This document shows, piece after piece, positions 30,571 to 39,480 of a DNA stretch of 64,000 nucleotides. This DNA is from Telluria beijingensis (lineage in GTDB: Bacteria > Pseudomonadota > Gammaproteobacteria > Burkholderiales > Burkholderiaceae_D), in assembly GCF_030770395.1 (NCBI RefSeq), contig NZ_CP132480.1:1537335-1601334 (forward strand). The letters run 5' to 3'. Position 1 is the stretch's first letter. Each line of letters opens with the position of its first letter. The position numbers were made by a program, and so were the translations under genes. The notes under the pieces are model-generated. The model saw only the letters and a program-made list of their open reading frames with translations, was not told where the DNA came from and did no database searches.

Positions 30571-31743
30571 ATGACTAATAGCAAGAATTCGGGCTTCAAT
30601 TCTTCGGCTCCCGCCGCCGTGCGCGTGCTGACACTGACCGCGATCGCGTTCAGCCTGGCGGCCTGCACCACTATCTTCGAAGGCGACAAGGTCGACTACA
30701 AGGGGGCCAAGAAAGCGGCGCCGCTGGACGTGCCGCCCGACCTGACCAAGCTGCAGCGCGACAACCGCTATGCGATCCCCGACGGCCGTGGCGTCGCCAC
30801 CGCTTCCGGCCAGGCGGCCGCGGCGGCCGGCGGCGGCGGCTTCGTGCCCGGCATGGCCGCGAGCAACCAGCAGATCGGCCCGATCTCGACCGACGCCATC
30901 AGCGTGCAGCGCAATGGCGACCAGCGCTGGCTGGTGGTCAAGCAGACCCCTGAACAACTGTGGCCGCAACTGCGCCAGTTCTGGGAAGAGCAGGGCTTCG
31001 CCATCGAGACCGAGTCGGTCACTACCGGCACCATGGAAACCGCGTGGGTCGAAGACCGTTCGAAGATCCCGCAAGACTTCCTGCGCAATGCCATCGGCCG
31101 CGTGTTCGACCGCCTCTATTCGACCGGCGAACGCGACAAGTTCCGCACCCGCCTCGAGCGCCTGCCGGACGGCTCGACCGAAATCTGGGTCAGCCACCGC
31201 GGCGCCGAGGAAGTGCTGACCGGCTCGCAGAACGACTCCACCACCTGGACCACCCGCGCCAACGATCCTGGCCTGGAAGCGCAGTACCTGAGCCGCATCG
31301 TGGCAATGCTGACCGGCACCAAGGAAGTGGCGGGGGCCGAAGCGACTGTCGCCAACGCGCCGCTGGCGCCGCAGCACGCCAAGCTGGTGGGCGACACTGT
31401 GGAAGTCGACGAAGGCTTCGACCGCGCCTGGCGCCGCGTCGGCCTGGCGCTGGACCGCGTCGGCTTCACCGTCGAAGACCGCGACCGCGTGCAGGGCGTT
31501 TATTTCGTGCGCTATGTCGATCCGGACCTGGCCGAGAACAAGGATGGCTTCTTCAAGCGCCTGTTCTCGTGGGGCGGCAAGTCGGAAGACGAGCTCAAGG
31601 AAGCCCAGCGCTACCGCGTGCTGGTCAAGACCGAGCAGGGCGCCAACGTCAGCAAAGTCACGGTGCAGAACAACGAAGGCCAGGCGGATACCTCGCCGAC
31701 CGCGACCAAGATCCTGAATCTGCTGCATACCGAGCTGAAGTAA
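30571..31743 (+). CDS. bamC: Outer membrane protein assembly factor BamC
   Basis: BamC (390 aa) is a lipoprotein of the BAM complex that folds beta-barrel proteins into the outer membrane. The signal peptide ends in the lipobox SLAAC (C32). An unstructured stretch (KAAPLDVPPDLTKLQRDNRYAIP) that wraps BamD in E. coli follows, then two helix-grip domains (about 110-230 and 280-390). The PPDL and RWLVV segments are typical. A Gly/Ala-rich insert (about residues 83-98) follows the N-terminal extension. No Shine-Dalgarno site is clear; coupling to dapA is likely across 46 bases. Confidence 0.95.
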   Translation: MTNSKNSGFNSSAPAAVRVLTLTAIAFSLAACTTIFEGDKVDYKGAKKAAPLDVPPDLTKLQRDNRYAIPDGRGVATASGQAAAAAGGGGFVPGMAASNQQIGPISTDAISVQRNGDQRWLVVKQTPEQLWPQLRQFWEEQGFAIETESVTTGTMETAWVEDRSKIPQDFLRNAIGRVFDRLYSTGERDKFRTRLERLPDGSTEIWVSHRGAEEVLTGSQNDSTTWTTRANDPGLEAQYLSRIVAMLTGTKEVAGAEATVANAPLAPQHAKLVGDTVEVDEGFDRAWRRVGLALDRVGFTVEDRDRVQGVYFVRYVDPDLAENKDGFFKRLFSWGGKSEDELKEAQRYRVLVKTEQGANVSKVTVQNNEGQADTSPTATKILNLLHTELK

Positions 31744-31770
31744 TCTTCGAGCTGGCCAGCCAGCTACCAC

Positions 31771-31874
31771 CGTCGTCCCCGCGCAGGCGGGGACCCAAGT
31801 TTTCACGCAAACCACATAGGCAGATTTATGTGGTTGTGCAAGCAACTTGGGTCCCCGCCTGCGCGGGGACGACG
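31771..31874. repeat. REP-pair hairpin element (REPIN-like), copy 2
   Basis: The element has near-perfect inverted arms beginning CGTCGTCCCCGCGCAGGCGG and ending CCGCCTGCGCGGGGACGACG. Inner arms (CCCAAGTT... and ...AACTTGGG, CCACATA and TATGTGG) extend the hairpin to almost the full length. A TTTTT run follows directly, so it may also terminate bamC transcription. It is related to the copy at 17031-17136, differing mainly by CCCC for TTCCC in the arms. Confidence 0.75.
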
Positions 31875-31937
31875 TTTTTGCGCTAGCGGCACATATTCAA
31901 CCAACGAACTGGTCGCCGATAAAAGCGATGGACGTAA

Positions 31938-31963
31938 AAAAACCGGCCCGCAGGCCGGTTTTT
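31938..31963. terminator. Bidirectional intrinsic terminator
   Basis: AAAACCGGCC pairs with GGCCGGTTTT around a CGCA loop, with A- and T-runs on both sides. It ends the minus-strand Ala-rich lipoprotein gene and also backs up bamC termination. Confidence 0.9.
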
Positions 31964-31980
31964 CTTACCGAAGTAACGAA

Positions 31981-32256
31981 TTACTTGGTGGTAGCAGCAG
32001 CGTCAGCAGCTTGCTCAGCCGAACCTTGAGCAGCAGCAGCTGCGTCGGTTGCGGTAGCAGCAGCGGCAGCAGCGTCAGCGGCAGCAGCGTCAGCAGCAAC
32101 TGGTGCGGTTGCGTCAGCAGCTGGGGTTGCGGTGACGTCAGCTGGTGCGGCAGCAGCTGGGGTTTCGGTCACTGGAGCGACTGGTGCTTCTTCTTTCTTT
32201 GCGCAAGCAGCCAGGGTCACAGCGAACAGGGAGGCGATCAGCAGGGATTTTTTCAT
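31981..32256 (-). CDS. Small alanine-rich lipoprotein
   Basis: This 91-residue protein has a textbook lipoprotein signal (KKSLLIASLFAVTLAAC, C18) followed by KKEEAPVAPVTET. The mature part of about 70 residues is almost only Ala with periodic Asp, Thr and Pro (ADAAAADAAAAAATATDAAA). This low-complexity tail could be a rod-like or disordered tether between the membrane and peptidoglycan. I do not recognise a named family. Its ATG is preceded by AAGGAAAAATC. It has its own terminator and is not part of an operon. The 268-base gap upstream is AT-richer than the rest of the window and holds its promoter, which I cannot place exactly. Confidence 0.8.
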   Translation of the reverse strand: MKKSLLIASLFAVTLAACAKKEEAPVAPVTETPAAAAPADVTATPAADATAPVAADAAAADAAAAAATATDAAAAAQGSAEQAADAAATTK

Positions 32257-32524
32257 GATTTTTCCTTAGTATGTACAAGAGTCGAACACTTGTTGCGAAT
32301 AATAATTACCGGTAATTATTTCTCGGTGGAATTCTCGTGCCTTACAAATAGCGTTAACGCCATAGACGCAACGGAACCTTCCTGATTGATATTATAGACA
32401 ATTTTACAGTTTCGCAATAGCGAACACATGCTCTAGCGAAAGAAATTTGCGCCCGAATAAGCTTCATATTGTTACAAGATGCAACGCGGCCAAGAAACAC
32501 GGGTTTATGTAACTTTTTGGCGCT

Positions 32525-33004
32525 TTATAAACCTGTTTTGGATATTTGCAAGGTGGTGCGTGACTCTTGCCAGATCGCCTCGAAACGGAGTCGCGCCAGT
32601 TCGCAGGCCGGCGGCTGGTCGAATGCGGCTTCGCCGCGCGGGTGGTCACTATGGAAGCGGCGCACGATATGTCGGTCGTCGGCGATGCAAAAGGAATCGG
32701 TGAGCTGGCGCAGGCCGCGCGGCGTTTGCCGGCACTCGCACAGGTGGCCGTAGTCGCGCAGCAGGCGGAGGAAGCGCGGCGCATGGCGCTCGATGTGCAC
32801 CGTGTCGTGCAGCGCCAGGCGCAGCCGGCCGCCGCGGACCAGGAAGGCCCGCAGCGCCGTATCGGCCTCGAGGGTTCCGAGGGGAAAGATCGAGAAATCC
32901 GGATCGAAGGTATCCAGGGTGCCACTGGCCGCTTCCACGCAGGCGAGGAACTGCGTAGCGCACGCCAGCCGGGTGTCGAAGGGAAACGTGCGTGGCTCGT
33001 TCAT
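32525..33004 (-). CDS. Hypothetical protein downstream of the RoxA-like gene (DUF7931-like)
   Basis: This 159-residue cytoplasmic protein has DPDFSIFPLGTLEADTALRAFLVRGGRLRLALHDTVHIERHAPRFLRLLRDYGHLCECR. The pattern resembles small beta-proteobacterial proteins with a phospholipase D-like half-fold (DUF7931), but no HKD motif is present, so no activity is assigned. A GGGG-type ribosome site precedes the ATG. It lies 15 bases after the RoxA-like oxygenase gene on the same strand, so the two form an operon and may share a ribosome-linked role. Confidence 0.75.
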   Translation of the reverse strand: MNEPRTFPFDTRLACATQFLACVEAASGTLDTFDPDFSIFPLGTLEADTALRAFLVRGGRLRLALHDTVHIERHAPRFLRLLRDYGHLCECRQTPRGLRQLTDSFCIADDRHIVRRFHSDHPRGEAAFDQPPACELARLRFEAIWQESRTTLQISKTGL

Positions 33005-33019
33005 CGGCACCCCTTGTCG

Positions 33020-34141
33020 TCAACCCAGCTCGACCCAGCCGTCCTGGTACCAGGTGTACAGGGCTTCGAGCACGTCGTCGGTGGCCTGGTCGAGCGCCTC
33101 GCCATCGATGCGGCGCGCATTGGCCAGCAGGTCCAGCACGGCCTTGTCGGCGCGGCCGACGGCGAACGATTCGCCATTGATGAACACGTGCTTGCCGCGG
33201 TACAGCATCAGGGTCTTGCTGGACAGCTTGATGCCGCGCTTGGCCGCGGTCTCCATGAAGCGGCCGACCGTCAGCGGCTTGGCCGGACCGGTGAAGAACA
33301 CATTGTGTTTCGGTTCGGACATGTATTCGCCCAGGAAGACGGTCACGTCTTCGGCATCCCAGCGCACCTTGTTCAATTCGTCGGCGACGGTGTCGAGCAT
33401 TTCGCGCGGAATCTCGGCCGGGTTCTTGGCCGGCTTCAATTCTGGATCGCCATAGCGGCCTGGCAAATCGATCGAGTCGGCCATGAATTGCAGGAAGGCC
33501 TCGCCCAGTTCCTGGAACGAAGGCGAGCGGAAGCCGATCGAATACGTCATGCATTCGCCTTCGGCAATGCCGTCGTGGGCATAGTGCGGCGGCAGGTACA
33601 GCATATCGCCCGGCTCGAGCACGAATTCTTCTTCCGGCTTGAAATTGGCCAGGATCTTGAGCGGCAAGCCCTCGACCAGGGTCAGGTCTTGCTGCGCGCC
33701 GATTTTCCAGCGGCGCTTGCCGTGGGCCTGCAGCAAAAAGACATCGTAGGAATCGTAGTGCGGGCCGACGCCGGCGCCATCGGTGGCAAAGCTGATCATC
33801 AGGTCGTCGAGCCGGGCATCCGGCACGAAACGGAACTGGCGCAGCAGTTCGTCGGCGCGCTCGTCGTAGAGGTTCACGCCCTGGACCAGCATCGTCCAGT
33901 TGGCTTCGGTGCGTGCCGGAAGCTCGGCCAGGGGACCATGCTGCATGTCCCAGTTGCCGTCGCGCTGGGTCACCAGGCGCGACTCGACGTGGTTCAGGCG
34001 GGCCAGTTCCGCCAGCTTGTCGAACTTGAGCAAAGGCTTGAATCCGGGAATGGCGCCACGGATCAGGAGCGGTTTCTTGTGCCAGTAATCGCGCAGAAAC
34101 TCGGCGGGAGTGATATTCCCCAGAAGCGGTAATTTTTTCAT
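33020..34141 (-). CDS. roxA: JmjC-domain ribosomal-protein oxygenase, RoxA/YcfD-like
   Basis: This 373-residue Fe(II)/2-oxoglutarate oxygenase has the metal triad H128, D130 (GPHYDSYDVFLLQ) and H188 (PPHYAHDG). E. coli YcfD/RoxA hydroxylates arginine 81 of ribosomal protein uL16; the N-terminal PAEFLRDYWHKKPLLIRGAI block and the C-terminal winged-helix region fit that family. No ribosome binding site precedes the ATG, and a perfect TATAAT lies five bases upstream, so the message may be leaderless. It is transcribed divergently from the FKBP-type isomerase. Confidence 0.93.
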   Translation of the reverse strand: MKKLPLLGNITPAEFLRDYWHKKPLLIRGAIPGFKPLLKFDKLAELARLNHVESRLVTQRDGNWDMQHGPLAELPARTEANWTMLVQGVNLYDERADELLRQFRFVPDARLDDLMISFATDGAGVGPHYDSYDVFLLQAHGKRRWKIGAQQDLTLVEGLPLKILANFKPEEEFVLEPGDMLYLPPHYAHDGIAEGECMTYSIGFRSPSFQELGEAFLQFMADSIDLPGRYGDPELKPAKNPAEIPREMLDTVADELNKVRWDAEDVTVFLGEYMSEPKHNVFFTGPAKPLTVGRFMETAAKRGIKLSSKTLMLYRGKHVFINGESFAVGRADKAVLDLLANARRIDGEALDQATDDVLEALYTWYQDGWVELG

Positions 34142-34146
34142 GCGCC

Positions 34147-34152
34147 ATTATA
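34147..34152 (-). promoter_or_regulatory. -10 box of roxA, abutting the start codon
   Basis: On the minus strand TATAAT is followed by GGCGC and the ATG. A start 5-7 bases past the box would coincide with the ATG. Confidence 0.5.
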
Positions 34153-34185
34153 ACCAGCCGTACAAGTCGCGGAACCCATCAAGGG

Positions 34186-34191
34186 TATAAT
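34186..34191 (+). promoter_or_regulatory. -10 box of the FKBP isomerase gene
   Basis: A perfect TATAAT lies 27 bases before the ATG and upstream of an AAAGGA ribosome site, giving a normal short leader. No good -35 is visible. Confidence 0.5.
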
Positions 34192-34218
34192 CCGAGCCTT
34201 ACAACGAAAGGATGTGCG

Positions 34219-34752
34219 ATGAAGATTGCCAAAGACACGGTCGTGACGGTTAACTACAAACTGTCGGATGCCCAGAACAACCTGATCGAAGAAGGCGTGC
34301 AGCCGATGGTCTACCTGCACGGCGGCTACGAAAACACCCTGCCGAAGATCGAAGAAGAACTCGACGGCAAGGAAGTCGGCTATGCGTCGACGATCCAGGT
34401 CGAACCGGACGATGCGTTTGGCGACTACGAGCCAGAACTCGTCAAGGTCGAAGACCGCGCACGCCTGCCGGAACCGATCGAAGTCGGCATGCAGTTCGAA
34501 GGCGTGGCCGAAGGCGGCGACGACGAGCCGGTGATTTTCACCGTCACCGAGATCGCCGAAGATAAAGTGGTCCTGGACGGCAACCATCCGCTGGCCGGCA
34601 TGGCACTGCGTTTCGAGCTGTCGGTGATCGACGTACGCGCGGCCACCGCCGAGGAAATCCAGCATGGCCACGTGCACGGCGCGGGCGGCCATCACCACGA
34701 GATGGACGACAGCGAAGAAGGTGACCACTTCCGTAGCCAGCCGCTGCAGTAA
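34219..34752 (+). CDS. slyD: FKBP-type peptidyl-prolyl isomerase, SlyD-like
   Basis: This 177-residue cytoplasmic isomerase and metallochaperone has an FKBP domain interrupted by an IF chaperone domain (VEPDDAFGDYEPELVKVEDRA... through ...HPLAGMALRFELSVIDVRAAT), the SlyD layout. The active-site strand is TVVTVNYKLSDAQNNLIEEG. The C-terminal tail is histidine-rich (HGHVHGAGGHHH), suited to nickel or other metal binding, though shorter than the E. coli tail. In E. coli SlyD supports hydrogenase nickel insertion and Tat substrate folding; no hydrogenase genes are present here. Confidence 0.94.
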   Translation: MKIAKDTVVTVNYKLSDAQNNLIEEGVQPMVYLHGGYENTLPKIEEELDGKEVGYASTIQVEPDDAFGDYEPELVKVEDRARLPEPIEVGMQFEGVAEGGDDEPVIFTVTEIAEDKVVLDGNHPLAGMALRFELSVIDVRAATAEEIQHGHVHGAGGHHHEMDDSEEGDHFRSQPLQ

Positions 34753-34802
34753 TCATCGTATCGTTAGTGGCCCGTGGCGTCAGGCCACCGGCCGCGAACG
34801 CC

Positions 34803-35780
34803 TCATTGCTTCGCGTCCTCGACCGCGAACGTCGCTTCTTTTCCCAGTTTCACATTCACCTCGACCGCCATCGATCCCACCGATAGCTGTCCCAGGTTGC
34901 CCTTCCATTCGATCTCCGGCTTGCGTCCATGCGGCTTGCCGCCGTCGACCAGCAACACCTTGCCGTCGAATTTGACTGCCTGACCCTGGATCTGGCGCCG
35001 CACCGCCTCGAAGCCATCTTTTTCCACCGGATCGCGCCGCAGCAGGCCGCGCAGCCCCGCCGGTTCGTCCAGGTAGAACGGCCGCACCGCGCCTTCCGAG
35101 AACAGCACCAGCGCCTCGGCCTTGTCGCTGCGCGCGATCGCGAACAGGCGGTTCAGCCAGAAGCGGTTGGCGACGGTGCGGTCTTCGTATTCGCTGTTGC
35201 GGCCGGCCGCCTCCAGGTAGTGGTTGTTGGCGGCCGGGAGATTGATGGTGGCGTACAGCACCTTGCCGACCTTCCAGTGCGCGTTCTCGGCATAGCTGCG
35301 AAAACGCGGGCTGGCCGAGAGCTGGGTCAGGTGGATTTTCTCGCGGCCCAGCGACTCCGGCTCGCCATGGAACAGTTCGCGCAGTCGGTTGAGGCGTTCG
35401 ATCGCATTGGTGCGGTTGGCCGAGTTGCGGCAGGCAGTCCAGTCGCTGCCGGCCAGCGACACGATGGTCGGCCGCCGGGCGCGTTCCACGATGTCGCGCC
35501 GCGCCTGGTACAGGCGGTCGCCGCAGCTTTCCTTTTCTCCCTTGATGCCGTTGATGACCACGAAGGCCAGCGACTTCTCGGACGAATCGGCCAGCGCCTG
35601 CTTGAGGCGCGCTTCGCCGTCCTCGTTCGCCTTGCCGTTCGCATGGTCGGCGCCATTGCCGATCACCGCGAACCGGTGCGCGCGATCGTCCTCCTTGTCC
35701 TTCGCACCGGCAAGCGGTGCAATGGACAGGAGGGCGGCCATCAGGCCCGCCAGCAGGAGCGAACGGCGCGGCGCGGGCAT
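34803..35780 (-). CDS. Secreted protein of unknown function, coupled to mutS
   Basis: This 325-residue protein has a cleavable signal peptide (LLLAGLMAALLSIAPLAGA). The mature sequence, RFAVIGNGADHANGKANEDGEARLKQALADS... followed by FVVINGIKGEKESCGDRLYQARRDIVE and TIVSLAGSDWTAC, looks like a calcineurin-type metallophosphoesterase scaffold. However, the usual GDxHG and GNHE metal motifs are not recognisable, so activity is not claimed. The start overlaps the mutS stop by one base (TGATG), implying translational coupling to a DNA repair gene, which is an odd partnership for an exported protein. Confidence 0.78.
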   Translation of the reverse strand: MPAPRRSLLLAGLMAALLSIAPLAGAKDKEDDRAHRFAVIGNGADHANGKANEDGEARLKQALADSSEKSLAFVVINGIKGEKESCGDRLYQARRDIVERARRPTIVSLAGSDWTACRNSANRTNAIERLNRLRELFHGEPESLGREKIHLTQLSASPRFRSYAENAHWKVGKVLYATINLPAANNHYLEAAGRNSEYEDRTVANRFWLNRLFAIARSDKAEALVLFSEGAVRPFYLDEPAGLRGLLRRDPVEKDGFEAVRRQIQGQAVKFDGKVLLVDGGKPHGRKPEIEWKGNLGQLSVGSMAVEVNVKLGKEATFAVEDAKQ

Positions 35781-38446
35781 CAGGCGGCCAGGCGCTTGAG
35801 CTCGTAGAGGCGTTCGAGCGCTTCGCGCGGCGTGAGCGCATCCGGATCGATGGCGTCGAGCGCGTCGCGCAGTCCATCGTCCTGCTCCGCCGGGGCGGGG
35901 GGCGGCGCCTCGCCGATCTCGTCTTCCCCGACCGGGGCCGCGAACAGGTCGAGCTGCGGCGTGGCGTCCAGCGCCTGCGCCTCGAGGCGCGCGAGGTGCT
36001 TGCGCGCGGCCTTGATCACCTGCGGCGGCACGCCGGCCAGCTGCGCCACTTGCAGGCCGTAGCTTTGCGAGGCCGGCCCGTCCTGCACCGCGTGCAGGAA
36101 CACGATGCTGTCCTTGTGCTCGACCGCCGACAGGTGCACGTTCGATGCGCTCGGGTACGATTCGGGCAGCTGGGTCAGCTCGAAGTAGTGGGTGGCGAAC
36201 AGCGTGAAGCTGCGGCTGGTGTCGATCAGGTGGCGCGCGATGGCCCAGGCCAGCGCCAGGCCGTCGAAGGTCGAGGTGCCGCGGCCCACTTCGTCCATCA
36301 GCACCAGCGAATGCTCGGTGGCGCCATTCAGGATCGCCGCCGATTCGGTCATCTCGACCATGAAGGTCGAGCGGCCGTTGGCCAGGTCGTCGCTGGCGCC
36401 GATGCGGGTGAAGATGCGGTCGATCGGGCCGATCGTGGCGCTCGTCGCCGGCACGTAGCTGCCGACATAGGCCAGTAGCGTGATCAGGGCCACCTGGCGC
36501 ATGAAGGTCGATTTACCGCCCATGTTCGGGCCGGTAATCAGCAACAAGCGCCGGTCGTTGGACAGCTTGCAGTCGTTGGCGATGAAGCGTTCGATCTGGT
36601 TTTCCACCACCGGGTGGCGGCCTTCGACGATCGTCAGGCACGGCGCATCGGTGAGCTCCGGGGCGCACCAGTTGTGGCGCAGCGCGTGGCTGGCCAGGGC
36701 CACCAGCACGTCGACCTGGGCCAGCGCGCGCGCGATCGTCTGCAGGCATCCGATGTGCGGCGCCAGGTCGCCCAGCAGCTGGTCGTACAGCATCTTCTCG
36801 CGCGCCAGCGCGCGGTCCTGCGCCGACAGCGCCTTGTCTTCGAAGGCCTTCAGTTCGGGCGTGATGTAGCGTTCGCAGTTCTTGAGGGTCTGGCGGCGGC
36901 GGTAGTCGTCCGGCACCTTGTCGGCCTGGCCGTTGGTGACCTCGATATAGAAGCCGTGCACCTTGTTGTACTCGACCCGCAGGTTGGCGATGCCGGTGCG
37001 GGCGCGCTCGCGCGTCTCGAGGTCGACCAGGAACTGGCCGGCGTTCTCGGACAGCGCGCGCAACTCATCCAGCTCGGCGTCGAAGCCGCGCGCGAACACG
37101 CCGCCGTCGCGCACCATCGCGGCCGGCTCTTCCATCACGGCGCGCGTCAACAGCTCGACGCATGCGTCCGGCGTGGCCAGGTCGTCGTGGATCTCGCGCA
37201 GCAGGCAGGTGTCGCCCGGGACGAAGCAGCGCGCCACCTGTTCGCGCACGACCGGCAAGGCTTTCAGGCCATCCCGCAGGCTGGCCAGGTCGCGCGGCCG
37301 CGCGGTGAGCAGGGCCACGCGGGTGGTGATGCGTTCGATGTCCGGCACTTGCGCCAGGGTCGGCGACAGCACGTCGCTGGCCTCGGCCTGCAGCAGCGCC
37401 GCGATCGACTGGTGGCGGCTGCGCGCGCTTGATTGGTCGCGGCGCGCATGGTGCAGCCAGTGGCGCAGCAGGCGCGAGCCCATCGCCGTGCGGCAGCCGT
37501 CGAGCAGCGAGAACAGGGTGGGCGATTCCTGGCCGCGGATGGTCTCGGTCAGTTCCAGGTTGCGGCGGGTGGCGGCGTCCAGGCCGATGTATTCATTTTC
37601 AAGTTCGCAGGCCAGGCCGCGCACGTGCTGCAGGCCGCGGCCTTGCGTCGATTGCGCATAGCGCAGCAGCGCGCCGGCCGCGCCGAAGGCGGCGCCCAGG
37701 CCATCGGCGCCGAAGCCGGTGAGGGTGGCCACGCCCAGCTGCTCGAGCAGGGCGCCGTGGCCCTTGATGACGTCGAAATGCCATTCCGGGACGCGCTGGG
37801 TGTGCGCATGCGCGCCATCGCCCTCGAACATGTCGGCGCAATCGGCGCGCAGGATCTCGGCCGGCGCGATGCGTTCGAGTTCGTGCGCCAGGCGCTGTTC
37901 GACGGCGCGCGCATCGCCCGAGAATTCCATCAGGCGCAGGTTGCCGCTGGCGAGCGACAGCCAGGCCAGGCCGGCGGTAACGGTCTTGCGGCTGGCGATC
38001 AGGCACAGCGCCAGCAGCGGGCGTTCGGCTTTCTCGGGCAGCAGGTCGGAATCGGTCAGGGTGCCGGGCGTGACCACGCGCACCACCTTGCGCTCGACCG
38101 GGCCTTTCGACAGGGCCGGGTCGCCGATCTGTTCGCAGATCGCGCACGATTCGCCCAGCTTGACCAGCTTGGCCAGGTAGCCGTCCAGCGAGTGGAAGGG
38201 CACGCCGGCCATCTTGATCGGATTGCCCTCGGACTTGCCGCGCGCGGTCAGGGTGATGCCGAGCACGCGCGAGGCTTTTTCGGCGTCTTCGAAGAACAGT
38301 TCGTAGAAGTCGCCCATGCGGTAGAACACCAGCATGGTGGGGTAGTCGGCCTTGATGCTCATGTATTGCTGCATCATGGGGGTGAGCTTTTCGGTCGCGC
38401 TGTTCTTGATGGCGGCGGCGTTGATTTCTTTGGGGGCGGTGGTCAT
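35780..38446 (-). CDS. mutS: DNA mismatch repair protein MutS
   Basis: MutS (888 aa) recognises mismatches and licenses strand-specific repair with MutL. The N-terminal mismatch-binding domain contains the [16 protein letters not shown] block with the phenylalanine wedge and glutamate (F-x-E motif in FYELF). The ATPase has Walker A in [15 protein letters not shown] and Walker B near [16 protein letters not shown], with the following ATHYFELT. The start is placed at [10 protein letters not shown]; an upstream ATG adds 16 unlikely residues, and neither has a clear ribosome site. Confidence 0.97.
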   Translation of the reverse strand: MTTAPKEINAAAIKNSATEKLTPMMQQYMSIKADYPTMLVFYRMGDFYELFFEDAEKASRVLGITLTARGKSEGNPIKMAGVPFHSLDGYLAKLVKLGESCAICEQIGDPALSKGPVERKVVRVVTPGTLTDSDLLPEKAERPLLALCLIASRKTVTAGLAWLSLASGNLRLMEFSGDARAVEQRLAHELERIAPAEILRADCADMFEGDGAHAHTQRVPEWHFDVIKGHGALLEQLGVATLTGFGADGLGAAFGAAGALLRYAQSTQGRGLQHVRGLACELENEYIGLDAATRRNLELTETIRGQESPTLFSLLDGCRTAMGSRLLRHWLHHARRDQSSARSRHQSIAALLQAEASDVLSPTLAQVPDIERITTRVALLTARPRDLASLRDGLKALPVVREQVARCFVPGDTCLLREIHDDLATPDACVELLTRAVMEEPAAMVRDGGVFARGFDAELDELRALSENAGQFLVDLETRERARTGIANLRVEYNKVHGFYIEVTNGQADKVPDDYRRRQTLKNCERYITPELKAFEDKALSAQDRALAREKMLYDQLLGDLAPHIGCLQTIARALAQVDVLVALASHALRHNWCAPELTDAPCLTIVEGRHPVVENQIERFIANDCKLSNDRRLLLITGPNMGGKSTFMRQVALITLLAYVGSYVPATSATIGPIDRIFTRIGASDDLANGRSTFMVEMTESAAILNGATEHSLVLMDEVGRGTSTFDGLALAWAIARHLIDTSRSFTLFATHYFELTQLPESYPSASNVHLSAVEHKDSIVFLHAVQDGPASQSYGLQVAQLAGVPPQVIKAARKHLARLEAQALDATPQLDLFAAPVGEDEIGEAPPPAPAEQDDGLRDALDAIDPDALTPREALERLYELKRLAA

Positions 38447-38547
38447 GTCGGTCAAATCGGTACGGCTTGGCGCGTGCGGGCCAGGACTTGCCATTTTACC
38501 GCGTTCGACCCGTCAGTTTGCTGCAAACTTCGTCCGCGCCTGCGCGA

Positions 38548-39348
38548 TCAGCGCCTGGCATCGATGCGCCAGGCGCCCGGCGCCACGCCCACATGCTTGC
38601 GGAAGATCCGTCCAAAATGCACGGCATCGGCAAAGCCGGTGGCCAAGGCGATCTCGCCCAGGGCATCGCCCGAATTGGCCAGCATGGCCTGGGCACGCCG
38701 GATCCGGACATCGAGCTGCCACCGGTACGGCGCCATGCCCGTCGATATCTTGAATGCACGGCAGAAATGCGACTGCGATACATTGATCAGCGACGACAGT
38801 GTTCCCAGCTCTACTCGCTCCGGGAATGTTTCTTCCATATACTCCGTTACGCGGCGCAACTGCCAGGGTGCGAGTCCGCCAGCCTTGCAGGCGGCGCTGC
38901 GCGGACCGGCAAACAGTTGCGAGGTAATCGCCGCAATGATGCCGTCGCCATACAACTGCATCGATGGGTCGGGATTGTCGATCGCTTCCGTCAACAACCT
39001 GGTCAGGTTCCAGATGCGGTCGTTCGAAAAACGCGGCAGCGGCGAATCGATTCGATGCGCAGCGAAATCGGTGGATAGATGCGCGCCCAGGAGCGCGAAA
39101 TCGAAGGTGAGCGTGGCATCGATGACACGCCGCACGCTTTTCGAATAGCCCCACATTTCCATGCCGGCCGGCGCGAAATGGATATGCCGGGGGATATGGT
39201 CGGACACGTCCGGCTTGCCCGGTCGCGGACAGGGTTGGCACACGCCGCCGCTTTCTTCCAGCACGACCGTCAGGCGCGCCTTGTCGCGGTGCGGCAGCAG
39301 ATGTACGCCTTCGCCCTGGCACCGGTAGCCGGTGACGTCGAGTGCCAC
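38548..39348 (-). CDS. AraC-family transcriptional regulator
   Basis: This 266-residue regulator has a C-terminal double helix-turn-helix: LSSLINVSQSHFCRAFKISTGMAPYRWQLDVRIRRAQAML and EIALATGFADAVHFGRIFRKHVGVAPGAWR. The N-terminal part (DVTGYRCQGEGVHLLPHRDKARLTVVLEESGG) is the ligand-binding cupin-like sensor of the group with Cys-rich CQPCPRPGK; the effector is unknown. The start is a GTG with GGAGAGG upstream. It is divergent from the small leader frame and lysR over a long, repeat-rich gap. Confidence 0.88.
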   Translation of the reverse strand: MALDVTGYRCQGEGVHLLPHRDKARLTVVLEESGGVCQPCPRPGKPDVSDHIPRHIHFAPAGMEMWGYSKSVRRVIDATLTFDFALLGAHLSTDFAAHRIDSPLPRFSNDRIWNLTRLLTEAIDNPDPSMQLYGDGIIAAITSQLFAGPRSAACKAGGLAPWQLRRVTEYMEETFPERVELGTLSSLINVSQSHFCRAFKISTGMAPYRWQLDVRIRRAQAMLANSGDALGEIALATGFADAVHFGRIFRKHVGVAPGAWRIDARR

Positions 39349-39448
39349 GCCTCTCCAGGCCCGCCGCGACCGGGTCGCGCCAATGACATTGTCCGGCAGG
39401 GATTGCGGAGTATCCGGTTTCGCAAGAATGTCGTTCTCCTCGGGCTGG

Positions 39449-39480
39449 GATCATGGCACTGTTCATTCTACCGATCATGG
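39449..39480. promoter_or_regulatory. Direct repeat in the araC-lysR gap
   Basis: GATCATGG occurs at 39449-39456 and again at 39473-39480, starts 24 bp apart. Direct repeats spaced two or more helical turns apart are typical of AraC-family half-sites, so this may be the araC autoregulatory site. Confidence 0.45.

Noticed and set aside
32040..32160. Short tandem repeats that could suggest a CRISPR or VNTR array
   Set aside because: The repetition comes from alanine codons in a real lipoprotein; units are irregular and lack spacer structure.
31828..32385. A Ser/Cys/Trp-rich plus-strand frame that looks repetitive
   Set aside because: It is the complement of the Ala-rich lipoprotein codons (GCT/GCA read backwards as serine and cysteine codons) and has no ribosome site.
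32464..32925. A minus-strand frame overlapping the gene downstream of roxA
   Set aside because: It is an out-of-phase reading; the frame starting at 33004 has a ribosome site and family-like sequence.
34767..34788. GTGGCC/GGCCAC hairpin after the SlyD-like gene
   Set aside because: A 6-bp stem with a 10-base loop and no U-run is too weak to call a terminator.
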